A stretch of DNA of 5,705 bases, from assembly GCA_003133185.1 (NCBI GenBank), contig PKWF01000057.1:1-5705 (forward strand). Direction: 5' to 3'. Position 1 is the first letter of the stretch, and every line of letters starts with the position of its first letter. The DNA is from Vulcanimicrobiota bacterium (lineage in GTDB: Bacteria; Vulcanimicrobiota; Vulcanimicrobiia; Vulcanimicrobiales; Vulcanimicrobiaceae). Shown here piece after piece: positions 1-5,705 of the stretch. The position numbers and the translations under genes were made by a program. The notes beneath the pieces are model-generated. The model saw only the letters and a program-made list of their open reading frames with translations. It was not told the origin of the DNA and made no database searches.

Positions 1-1227
1 ACGCACTGGCGATCGATCGTTTTGAGCGGCCCGATACGCAAGCTCATCGAGGCTTTCGGCGTGACCACCGCAATCTATGAGACCCCCGACAAGCGGCGCT
101 TCCGGCTTCGCACGGATTCCTTGCACGCGCCCCCCGAGATCGCCGCAATACTTCGCGGGCTCTTTGGCATCCACCAGTGGCCCCGTTCGCATGCGGTCGG
201 CACGCTGCACGGTGACCTGACTCCGCTCTCCACGCAGGAGGTAGCAGCCCGCTACGCGTTTCCAGATGCAGATGGTTCGGGCCAAACCGTCGGCGTTTTG
301 CAGCTGCGCGGAGTTTTTAGGCCGGACGATTTCGCGAAGTGCATGCAGGATCAAGGCGTGGCCGCGAAGCTCCCGACCGTCAGACGCACCGATAACGCCG
401 AGCTTACGCACGATATCGAGACCGCGAAGGATGTCGAGTCGGCCATCGACACGCAGATCGTCGGAGCGCTGGCACCCGCGGCGCAGATCGTCATCTATGC
501 GGCACCGGACGACGAGCGCGGAGTGCTCGACGCTATCCGCACCGCGCTGTTCGATGACGAAAACCGCCCATCGATCCTTTCGATCAGTTTCGGATTTCCC
601 GAGTTCTTGTGGACGCCGGTGGCGCTGGCGATTCTCGACGAGCTGTTCACGGTTGCCGCGCTGCTCGGCGTCAGCATTTTGTGCGCGTCGGGCGACAACG
701 GAGCCGAGATGGATTACGACGGCAAGCCCCACGTCCTCGCTCCGGCGTCGAGTCCCTTCGCGCATACCTGCGGCGCGACGGATATCTCGACCGGATCAGA
801 GATCGCCTGGAGTAAAACGGGTGGCGGATTCAGCGAACGCTTCGGCGTTCCACCTTGGCAAGGCGGCGCAACTTCGGTTGCCGGCGGTTACCAAGTCACG
901 CCGGGGCGAGGCCTCCCCGACTTCGCAGCACAGGTCGTGCCTGGTTACCCGGTGTTCTTTGAAGGCACGAAGTTCGCGATGGGAGGTACGAGCACGGTCG
1001 CGCCGATGTGGGCGGCACTCGCAGCGCGGTTCAACCAGCGCCTTGGCCATTCAATCGGATTCTTCGCGCCGCTACTTTACGCAGCAACGAGAGAACCGAT
1101 CTTTCGCGACGTGACGGTTGGAGGCAACGATCGATACCTCAGCAGCGCCGGATGGAATCCCTGCACCGGATTGGGCGTCCCGATTGGCAGCGCCATCGAG
1201 CGGGCCCTTGGGGGATCCGGCCCTTAG
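1..1227 (+). CDS. S53 family serine-carboxyl peptidase (sedolisin/kumamolisin-like), 5'-partial
   Basis: Acid-type endopeptidase of the sedolisin family, normally secreted as a proenzyme that cleaves off its own pro-domain. Residues here count from the TTG at 22. Residues 1-60 match the end of the pro-kumamolisin domain (AFGV, later PPEIAAILRGLFGI). The catalytic domain starts near 66 (LTPLSTQEVAARYAFP) and runs to about 398. Visible active-site residues are E139 and D143 (ESAID), oxyanion D225 (SGDNG) and nucleophile S324 (GGTSTVAP). The C-terminal calcium region is present (FRDV at 361-364, GWNPCTG at 377-383), but the usual Asp of GWDPCTG is N379 and the loop before it is short. The frame is open upstream of the TTG to base 1 and still fits the pro-domain (RSIVLSGPIRKLIEAFGV across the TTG), so the TTG is probably internal and the true start with any signal peptide lies off the left edge. 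It ends in TAG four bases from the convergent small gene. The family is certain; substrate and location are not visible. Confidence 0.95.
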   Translation, partial: THWRSIVLSGPIRKLIEAFGVTTAIYETPDKRRFRLRTDSLHAPPEIAAILRGLFGIHQWPRSHAVGTLHGDLTPLSTQEVAARYAFPDADGSGQTVGVLQLRGVFRPDDFAKCMQDQGVAAKLPTVRRTDNAELTHDIETAKDVESAIDTQIVGALAPAAQIVIYAAPDDERGVLDAIRTALFDDENRPSILSISFGFPEFLWTPVALAILDELFTVAALLGVSILCASGDNGAEMDYDGKPHVLAPASSPFAHTCGATDISTGSEIAWSKTGGGFSERFGVPPWQGGATSVAGGYQVTPGRGLPDFAAQVVPGYPVFFEGTKFAMGGTSTVAPMWAALAARFNQRLGHSIGFFAPLLYAATREPIFRDVTVGGNDRYLSSAGWNPCTGLGVPIGSAIERALGGSGP

Positions 1228-1259
1228 GAAGTCAGATGCCGACGCACCCCAGCGCGTCG
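1202..1259. terminator. possible hairpins at the convergent gene ends
   Basis: The two convergent transcripts meet here with only four bases between stop codons. Two inverted repeats are visible. GGGCC at 1202-1206 pairs with GGCCC at 1219-1223 (12-base loop), placed just after the small minus-strand gene. CGACGC at 1240-1245 pairs with GCGTCG at 1254-1259 (8-base loop), placed 13 bases after the peptidase stop. Neither is followed by a T-run on its strand, so these are not classical intrinsic terminators. Both lie in coding sequence of the opposing gene and could be chance in GC-rich DNA. Confidence 0.2.
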
Positions 1260-1417
1260 TCATGGAATGCCTGGTTCGCGGCCTTGTACTTGCCGACGGC
1301 TTGCGACAGACGCGCCTTGTCGCATCCCGGCATCGCCATAAGCTTCTGATGGAGGTCGTCGATCGAGCGTTTATGCGCTTCGAGAGCGGCGGCTACGGCG
1401 GCCTTTGCATCGGACAT
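1232..1417 (-). CDS. small helical protein of unknown function (61 aa)
   Basis: I do not recognise this protein. It is predicted to be cytoplasmic, with no signal peptide or membrane segment, and is rich in Ala, Lys and Asp with a near-neutral net charge. The sequence suggests a helical hairpin: a first helix over about residues 4-29, a PGC turn at 30-32 and a second helix over about 34-55. There are two cysteines, C32 at the turn and C58 near the C-terminus. It is probably a real gene: an excellent Shine-Dalgarno sequence lies 9 bases before the ATG, and the ATG follows the cyclase stop codon after one base, the layout of translational coupling. It is the last gene of the minus-strand cluster and ends in TGA. 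It might be a partner or regulator of the cyclase-STAND protein, but that rests on position alone. Its reading frame overlaps no confirmed gene, which also supports it. Confidence 0.75.
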   Translation of the reverse strand: MSDAKAAVAAALEAHKRSIDDLHQKLMAMPGCDKARLSQAVGKYKAANQAFHDDALGCVGI

Positions 1418-1418
1418 G

Positions 1419-4175
1419 CTACGTTACTCCTTCCGGCGGCGGTGCCGCCCGGTTGCTCATAAGCTCGTGTATCGCCGCGGCACGGGCGAGCGCCTGCTCT
1501 TCGGTAAGGCACGCTCCTTCGCCCATTCGGCGCGCGAACTCGTCGCTGGAATAGACTTCACGAAGTAGCGCGATCAGGCGCTCGTACCCGTAACGCTCGG
1601 TATATTGTCGCACCTCACCGCGCGAACCGTACGCAGCATCGGTGAAGCCGGCCAACTCGACCGCGCGCTCGTGGTCGCCGAGCAGCGCAGCGAGCAAAGC
1701 GTGATTCTCGAGCACCATGTGTAGCCATCCGGAGCGGGATCTGTTGTGCAGGTCGAGAGCATCGCGCAAATGGCCGCGAGCCGCATCGATGTCGCCATCG
1801 GCCATGGCGTAGGCTGCAAGATTTGAGAGCAGCAAAACGAGATAAACGGAGTTGAGAGCAGCGTAGGTGTTCTCGGCCTGTCGCGCGGCGGCGCGGGCGC
1901 TTTCGACGTGTCCAGTCGCAAACTCGAGCTCGCCGAGGTTCAGCAGTGCGCTGGCATGCGCCTCGCTTCCCGGCCGCTCCAACCGCACGACCTCCGAGAA
2001 CCGCCTCCGCGCAAGATCGATTTCGCCTCGCTGGAGATCGTTCACCGCCCATATGCGCAGAACCGTATTTGCTGTGATTCGCGAAAGCGACTCCGGGCTT
2101 TCATACGCCTCGCTCAGCTTGCTCTCGGCTTCGTCGAAGCGCCCCGCCGATCGGTAACACGCGCCCAAAGTAGCCAACGCGCGAGCGATCTCGTTTGCAT
2201 CGCTCGTCGCGCGCGCAATCTCGACCGCTTGCAGTGCGGTTCGCTCGCATGTGGCGACAGGTCGACCGACCTGATACTCGAGGACCGCGTAATGCCGGAG
2301 AATGCGCGAGTGGACGAACGAGTCCGGCTTCTCGTCGACGAGCTCCGCCGCGTGCTCGTACCAGAGAAGCGCTTCCTGCGAATTCGTTATGAGTTCCGGC
2401 CACTCGAGATCGGCCAGCAGTGAAAGGCCGGCTGCCCTCTCGTTCCCTTGAAATATCGTCCACTCGATCGCGGCGCGGAGGTTATCGATCTCGGCGCCCA
2501 GCAGCCGTCGCCACTCCGCGTCTTCCAGGGTATCGACCAGCGGCTTGACTTCTCGCACAAGCCCGGCATAGAATCGCGCGTGTTTTTCAGCAATCGTTTC
2601 CGCCTCGCCCGCCTCACGCAAGCGTTCGAGCGCGTACTCTCGTATCGAAAAAAGCATTCGATAGCGCAGGCCGTCAGCGAGCTCCTCGGTCGCGACGAGG
2701 GATTTGTCGACGAGCGCGGATAGCAAGTCGAGCATCTGCAAATCGTCGGCGTCGCCGTCATCGCTGCAGACCGCAGTCGCGGCCTGCAACGTCCAGCCGC
2801 CGGCAAAAAGTGACAGACGCCTAAAGAGTGCGCGCTCCCGCTCGTCGAGCAGATCGAAGCTCCAATCGATCGTGGCCCGCAGCGTCTGCTGGCGGGGGAG
2901 CGCGCTACGGTCGCCGCCGGTGAGTACCCGAAAACGCTCGCCGAGCCGCTGCGCGAGCTGCTGTGGCGAGAGAACTCGGACCCGTGCTGCGGCGAGTTCA
3001 ATCGCCAATGGAAGGCCGTCCAACCGGCGGCAGATGTCCGAAACGAAGCCCGCGTTTTCATCGACGAGCACATAGCGCGCGTCTGCGGCACGCGCGCGAT
3101 CGGTGAAGAGCGCGATCGCGGCGCCCAGACTTAACGAGGGCAGCCTAAAGACGTGTTCGCCGGCGATGCTCAGATTTTCGCGACTGGTTGCCAGAACGCT
3201 CACCCCCGCGCCACCGCGCAAGATGCCGGCGACGACGCGGCGCACGTAGCCGATCACGTGCTCGCAGTTATCGAGAATCAGGAGCATTCGGCGCCGTTCG
3301 AGAAATGTCAGCAGGGTCTCCAGCAGCGGATGACTGGGCACCTCTCGCACGCCAAGCCTCTGCGCGATCTCGGCAACGACCAGCGACGGGTCGGAGAGCG
3401 ACGCTAGGTCGATCAGCCAGACGCCATCGACGAAACGGTCGAGAAGCTCCGCGCCGGTTTGAATCGCACACCGCGTCTTGCCCGAACCTCCCATTCCGAC
3501 CAACGTCAACAGACGGTATTGCTCCAGCAGGGCTTCGATCTCGGCGAGTTCGTTTTCACGGCCCACAAAAGAGGTGATCTGCTGCGGCAGGTTATTCGGC
3601 ATATGCTCGATCGAGCGAAGTGCAGGGAAGCTTGCGACCAGGCCGGGCGCAACGAGCTGATAGACACGCTCGGCGCGGGTTAAATCCTTGAGCCGATGTG
3701 CGCCGAGATCGCGCAGATCGCTTTCCGGAAGCATGGAATCCTGTACGAGGTCGGCCGCCGCCTGTGAAACGAGCACCTGGCCACCATGACCGATCGCCAG
3801 CAAGCGCGCCGCACGATTAACCGTAGACCCGAGGTAGTCTCCATCTCGTTCTTCCACGTTCCCGGTATGCAGCGCCATGCGCACCGGAAGCCCATCGACG
3901 CTCGAAAAATCTTCTTCGGACAATGCCTGCTGCGCGGCGCGTGCCGCCGCCAAGGCGGTAGTCGCCATTCCAAACGCGCTGCAAAATGCGTCGCCGACGG
4001 TCTTGAAAACGTAACCGCCATGCGCCTCGATAGCGTCGCGCACCAAGGCATTGTGACGCTCTAGCGCGATGCCCATCGCATCGGGCCGGCGTTCCCATCG
4101 CTGAGTGCTCCCTTCGATGTCGGTGAACAGAAAGGTCACCGTACCACTGGGTCGAGCAGAAGCCGGCGATTCCAT
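1419..4175 (-). CDS. class III adenylyl cyclase - STAND/NB-ARC ATPase - TPR protein (918 aa)
   Basis: Predicted cytoplasmic signalling protein that should make cAMP from ATP under control of an NTP-driven switch. Residues 11-175 form a class III cyclase domain: metal-binding D19 (FTDIEGST) and D62 (KTVGDAF), adenine-selecting K58 and D113, and transition-state N120 and R124 (VNRAAR). All key residues are present, so activity is likely. Residues about 195-400 form a STAND ATPase: Walker A GMGGSGKT at 227-234, Walker B LLILDNCEH at 298-306, ATSRE at 329-333 and GLPLAIELAAAR at 387-398. A winged-helix segment follows (about 430-515), then TPR-like helical repeats over about 555-850, clearest at 666-692, 741-773 and 780-812. 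The protein ends after a conserved tail (GEGACLTEEQALA) where LuxR-HTH relatives continue into a DNA-binding domain; none is present. The ATG lies three bases after the selB stop with only a weak Shine-Dalgarno (TAGAG), which suggests coupling to selB. The ligand sensed is unknown. Confidence 0.93.
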   Translation of the reverse strand: MESPASARPSGTVTFLFTDIEGSTQRWERRPDAMGIALERHNALVRDAIEAHGGYVFKTVGDAFCSAFGMATTALAAARAAQQALSEEDFSSVDGLPVRMALHTGNVEERDGDYLGSTVNRAARLLAIGHGGQVLVSQAAADLVQDSMLPESDLRDLGAHRLKDLTRAERVYQLVAPGLVASFPALRSIEHMPNNLPQQITSFVGRENELAEIEALLEQYRLLTLVGMGGSGKTRCAIQTGAELLDRFVDGVWLIDLASLSDPSLVVAEIAQRLGVREVPSHPLLETLLTFLERRRMLLILDNCEHVIGYVRRVVAGILRGGAGVSVLATSRENLSIAGEHVFRLPSLSLGAAIALFTDRARAADARYVLVDENAGFVSDICRRLDGLPLAIELAAARVRVLSPQQLAQRLGERFRVLTGGDRSALPRQQTLRATIDWSFDLLDERERALFRRLSLFAGGWTLQAATAVCSDDGDADDLQMLDLLSALVDKSLVATEELADGLRYRMLFSIREYALERLREAGEAETIAEKHARFYAGLVREVKPLVDTLEDAEWRRLLGAEIDNLRAAIEWTIFQGNERAAGLSLLADLEWPELITNSQEALLWYEHAAELVDEKPDSFVHSRILRHYAVLEYQVGRPVATCERTALQAVEIARATSDANEIARALATLGACYRSAGRFDEAESKLSEAYESPESLSRITANTVLRIWAVNDLQRGEIDLARRRFSEVVRLERPGSEAHASALLNLGELEFATGHVESARAAARQAENTYAALNSVYLVLLLSNLAAYAMADGDIDAARGHLRDALDLHNRSRSGWLHMVLENHALLAALLGDHERAVELAGFTDAAYGSRGEVRQYTERYGYERLIALLREVYSSDEFARRMGEGACLTEEQALARAAAIHELMSNRAAPPPEGVT
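1427..1434 (-). promoter_or_regulatory. strong ribosome binding site for the 61-aa gene
   Basis: On the minus strand these bases read GGAAGGAG, a near-perfect anti-16S match, nine bases before the ATG at 1417-1415. The site lies inside the last codons of the upstream cyclase gene (Pro-Glu-Gly-Val region). Ribosomes finishing the cyclase therefore pass over it, which favours coupled or re-initiated translation. It is the main evidence that the small gene is real and begins at this ATG. Confidence 0.8.
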
Positions 4176-4178
4176 GCT

Positions 4179-5705
4179 CTACGGTACCGTCTTTCGCAGC
4201 GTTCGGTAATCATCGATACGGATCGTGACGCCGCGGGCGTCGAGCCATTCGAGCAATGGAACGGCGTACTTACGCGAGGTTCCGAGAAGGTCGCGGAAGT
4301 CCGCCGCCGTCATGCGCCCGTTTTCGTTCAAGTGTGCTTCTACGCGCGCGCGAACGCTGCCAATCTGAGAACCGCGATAGAGATCCTCGCCGACTTTCAC
4401 CAGCGCTCCGCGCGCGAGCATTGTATCGAATGCTTTGGAGATGCCGGTCAGATGGGCGAGCTTGACGGCAGCCACCGCACCCGCGAAGGAACTCGGCAAG
4501 AACAGGTGGCCTTCGTCGACGGGAACGAGATTGTCGAAAAACGCTTGCTGCTCCGCAGTCAGCGAGGGCCGATGGCCGGGCGCCGCATAGTAACCGCCGC
4601 GGTTGACGAGCCTTCCCTCTTCGACGAAATGTCCGAGGACCCGCACGAGCAGCGCCTCGGGCACTCCGAGCGCGCGAGAAAGCGCGATGGAAGTCACTCC
4701 CATTGCCCACGGCTCGTCGCGATGCGCTCTGTCGAGCTGGGCGAGCGCGCGAACGAGTAATGACGACGCGACCGCTGCGCTCATGTAGGCGCGCGGTCTC
4801 GAAACCGCGACCGCGTCGCCGCGTTCGATGAGTCGCTCGAGCGTGCACCGCGTGGCCGCTTCGCGCAGATTAGCGGCAACCGCAATCTCTGCCGGCTCGA
4901 CGGCATCGAGGCCGCGATCGTTCAGCACTCCGAGCACGACCACTTCGTCGGGGTTTTCTTTTGCGTGGGTGTTGGGCGAGTCCGCGCCTTCGACGTACCC
5001 GCCGCCTAGCAACGTCATTGGCGACGGACGCCGCAAAACAAACCGAACGCCGGGAAACGCGACGACCGGCTCCCTCAACTGCAGCGTGGCGCGTGCCTCG
5101 CGGCCGAACTCCAGCGGTTCCTCCGCGACGAGCGTACCGAGCACTTCGGCCGAGCCGATGTAGGCCCGTACCGGCATGCGACGACGTAACAGCAGTGTCG
5201 CGCCTTCCAACGGAGTGAAACGCACGCCGAAGCTTTGGGCCGCCGAAAACTCTTGGCCGACGATGGCCTGACCTCGAGCGATCCCGCGGCGATCGATGCC
5301 CGAAAGGTTTAGCGCGACGCGCGAGCCTGCCTCAACTCGATTTCGAACCGATCCGAAAACGCCGATGCTCCGAATCTGCGCCAACGCACCGCCGGGCTCG
5401 AGTTTGAGCGCATCGCCGGTCTCGATGGTACCTTGCATGAGCGTGCCCGTTACGATCGTTCCGAGACCGGGCAGCGTAAAGACGCGATCGACCGGCAGAT
5501 AGACCGGCGCGGCATAATTGCGCCGCGGCATCTCCGCAAGCTCTCGATGCAACAGCCGCCGAAGCGCGTCGATATTCTCGCCGGTCAGAGCGGAGACGGG
5601 CAAAATGGGCACGCCCGCTGCAATGGTTCCACGGAGCTGTTGCTCGATGCGCCGGTATGCATCTTCGCGCCGCGCGGCCTCTATCAGATCGATCTTGCTC
5701 GCAAC
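4179..5705 (-). CDS. selB: selenocysteine-specific translation elongation factor SelB, 5'-partial
   Basis: SelB is a GTPase that carries Sec-tRNA(Sec) to the ribosome and binds the SECIS hairpin of selenoprotein mRNAs, so that UGA is read as selenocysteine. The frame is open to the right edge, giving 508 visible residues, numbered here from base 5705. The first are the G4 motif as SKID (residues 3-6, usually N/TKxD), then the G5 region PVSALTG at 36-42. Domain II starts near 70 (LPVDRVFTLPGLGTIVTGT). Domain III follows, then from about 253 the C-terminal winged-helix domains. The last one carries TSRKYAVPLLEWLDARGVT and DYRTLRK, the typical RNA-binding end of SelB, so the C-terminus is complete. 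Roughly 110 residues with G1-G3 are missing, which would give about 620 in total, close to the E. coli protein. The GTG at 5612-5610 is internal, not the start. The gene ends in TAG, three bases before the cyclase ATG. Together with two downstream genes it appears to form an operon. Confidence 0.95.
   Translation of the reverse strand, partial: VASKIDLIEAARREDAYRRIEQQLRGTIAAGVPILPVSALTGENIDALRRLLHRELAEMPRRNYAAPVYLPVDRVFTLPGLGTIVTGTLMQGTIETGDALKLEPGGALAQIRSIGVFGSVRNRVEAGSRVALNLSGIDRRGIARGQAIVGQEFSAAQSFGVRFTPLEGATLLLRRRMPVRAYIGSAEVLGTLVAEEPLEFGREARATLQLREPVVAFPGVRFVLRRPSPMTLLGGGYVEGADSPNTHAKENPDEVVVLGVLNDRGLDAVEPAEIAVAANLREAATRCTLERLIERGDAVAVSRPRAYMSAAVASSLLVRALAQLDRAHRDEPWAMGVTSIALSRALGVPEALLVRVLGHFVEEGRLVNRGGYYAAPGHRPSLTAEQQAFFDNLVPVDEGHLFLPSSFAGAVAAVKLAHLTGISKAFDTMLARGALVKVGEDLYRGSQIGSVRARVEAHLNENGRMTAADFRDLLGTSRKYAVPLLEWLDARGVTIRIDDYRTLRKTVP

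Noticed and set aside
22..24. TTG as the true start of the peptidase gene.
   Set aside because: The frame is open to base 1 and the upstream residues continue the pro-domain pattern. A pro-domain this short would be abnormal for S53.
1232..1234. The TGA ending the 61-aa gene read as a selenocysteine codon, given selB nearby.
   Set aside because: The frame beyond it runs antisense into the peptidase gene with no family-like sequence, and no convincing SECIS-like hairpin directly follows the TGA. A normal stop is simpler.
1615..3091. Long open frames in other phases across the cyclase gene, some over 100 codons.
   Set aside because: They are rich in Arg, Ser and Pro with no recognisable motifs, as expected of shadow frames in GC-rich coding DNA, and they lie across a well-supported gene.
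1419..4175. The cyclase-STAND gene as a guanylyl cyclase or an inactive cyclase.
   Set aside because: The substrate-selecting Lys and Asp pair typical of adenylyl cyclases (K58, D113) and both metal-binding Asp residues are present.
4181..4190. Perfect 10-base palindrome ACGGTACCGT at the selB-cyclase junction, a possible operator.
   Set aside because: It is made of the last sense codons of selB plus the first base of its stop codon, and no second copy or promoter was seen beside it. Chance is likely.
5610..5612. GTG as the true start of selB.
   Set aside because: The frame continues upstream to the window edge and encodes the GTPase G4 motif SKID, so the GTG is internal.

Overview
The window carries four protein-coding genes on GC-rich DNA (roughly 60% G+C by eye) with almost no non-coding sequence. 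One gene runs on the plus strand. Three tightly packed genes run on the minus strand and converge on it. Both outer genes are cut by the window edges. No RNA gene, CRISPR array, insertion sequence or integration site could be supported, and no stretch of more than 300 bases lacks a gene.

Left part (1-1227, plus): the C-terminal part of a sedolisin/kumamolisin-type serine-carboxyl peptidase (family S53). It has the tail of its pro-domain and a complete catalytic domain with the Glu-Asp-Ser triad and the oxyanion Asp. Its reading frame is open to the left edge, so the gene starts outside the window.

Middle and right part (5705-1232, minus, read right to left): (i) selB, the selenocysteine-specific translation factor, lacking only its first part (G1-G3) off the right edge; (ii) a 918-residue protein joining a class III adenylyl cyclase domain, a STAND/NB-ARC-type ATPase and TPR-like repeats; (iii) a 61-residue helical protein of unknown function. 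The gaps are 3 bases and 1 base, and the last gene has a strong Shine-Dalgarno sequence placed inside the end of the cyclase gene. This looks like one transcript with coupled translation. The promoter must lie beyond the right edge.

Organism: SelB shows a selenocysteine-decoding bacterium. GC-rich DNA, S53 peptidases and cyclase-STAND-TPR proteins together are typical of soil lineages such as Actinobacteria, Chloroflexi or Candidatus Eremiobacterota/Dormibacterota. I lean weakly to an Eremiobacterota-like genome, but the window does not decide this. The most interesting points are the cyclase-STAND-TPR protein, which ends where relatives normally add a LuxR DNA-binding domain, its coupled small partner, a calcium-ligand substitution in the peptidase, and a strong excess of the hexamer CGATCG.
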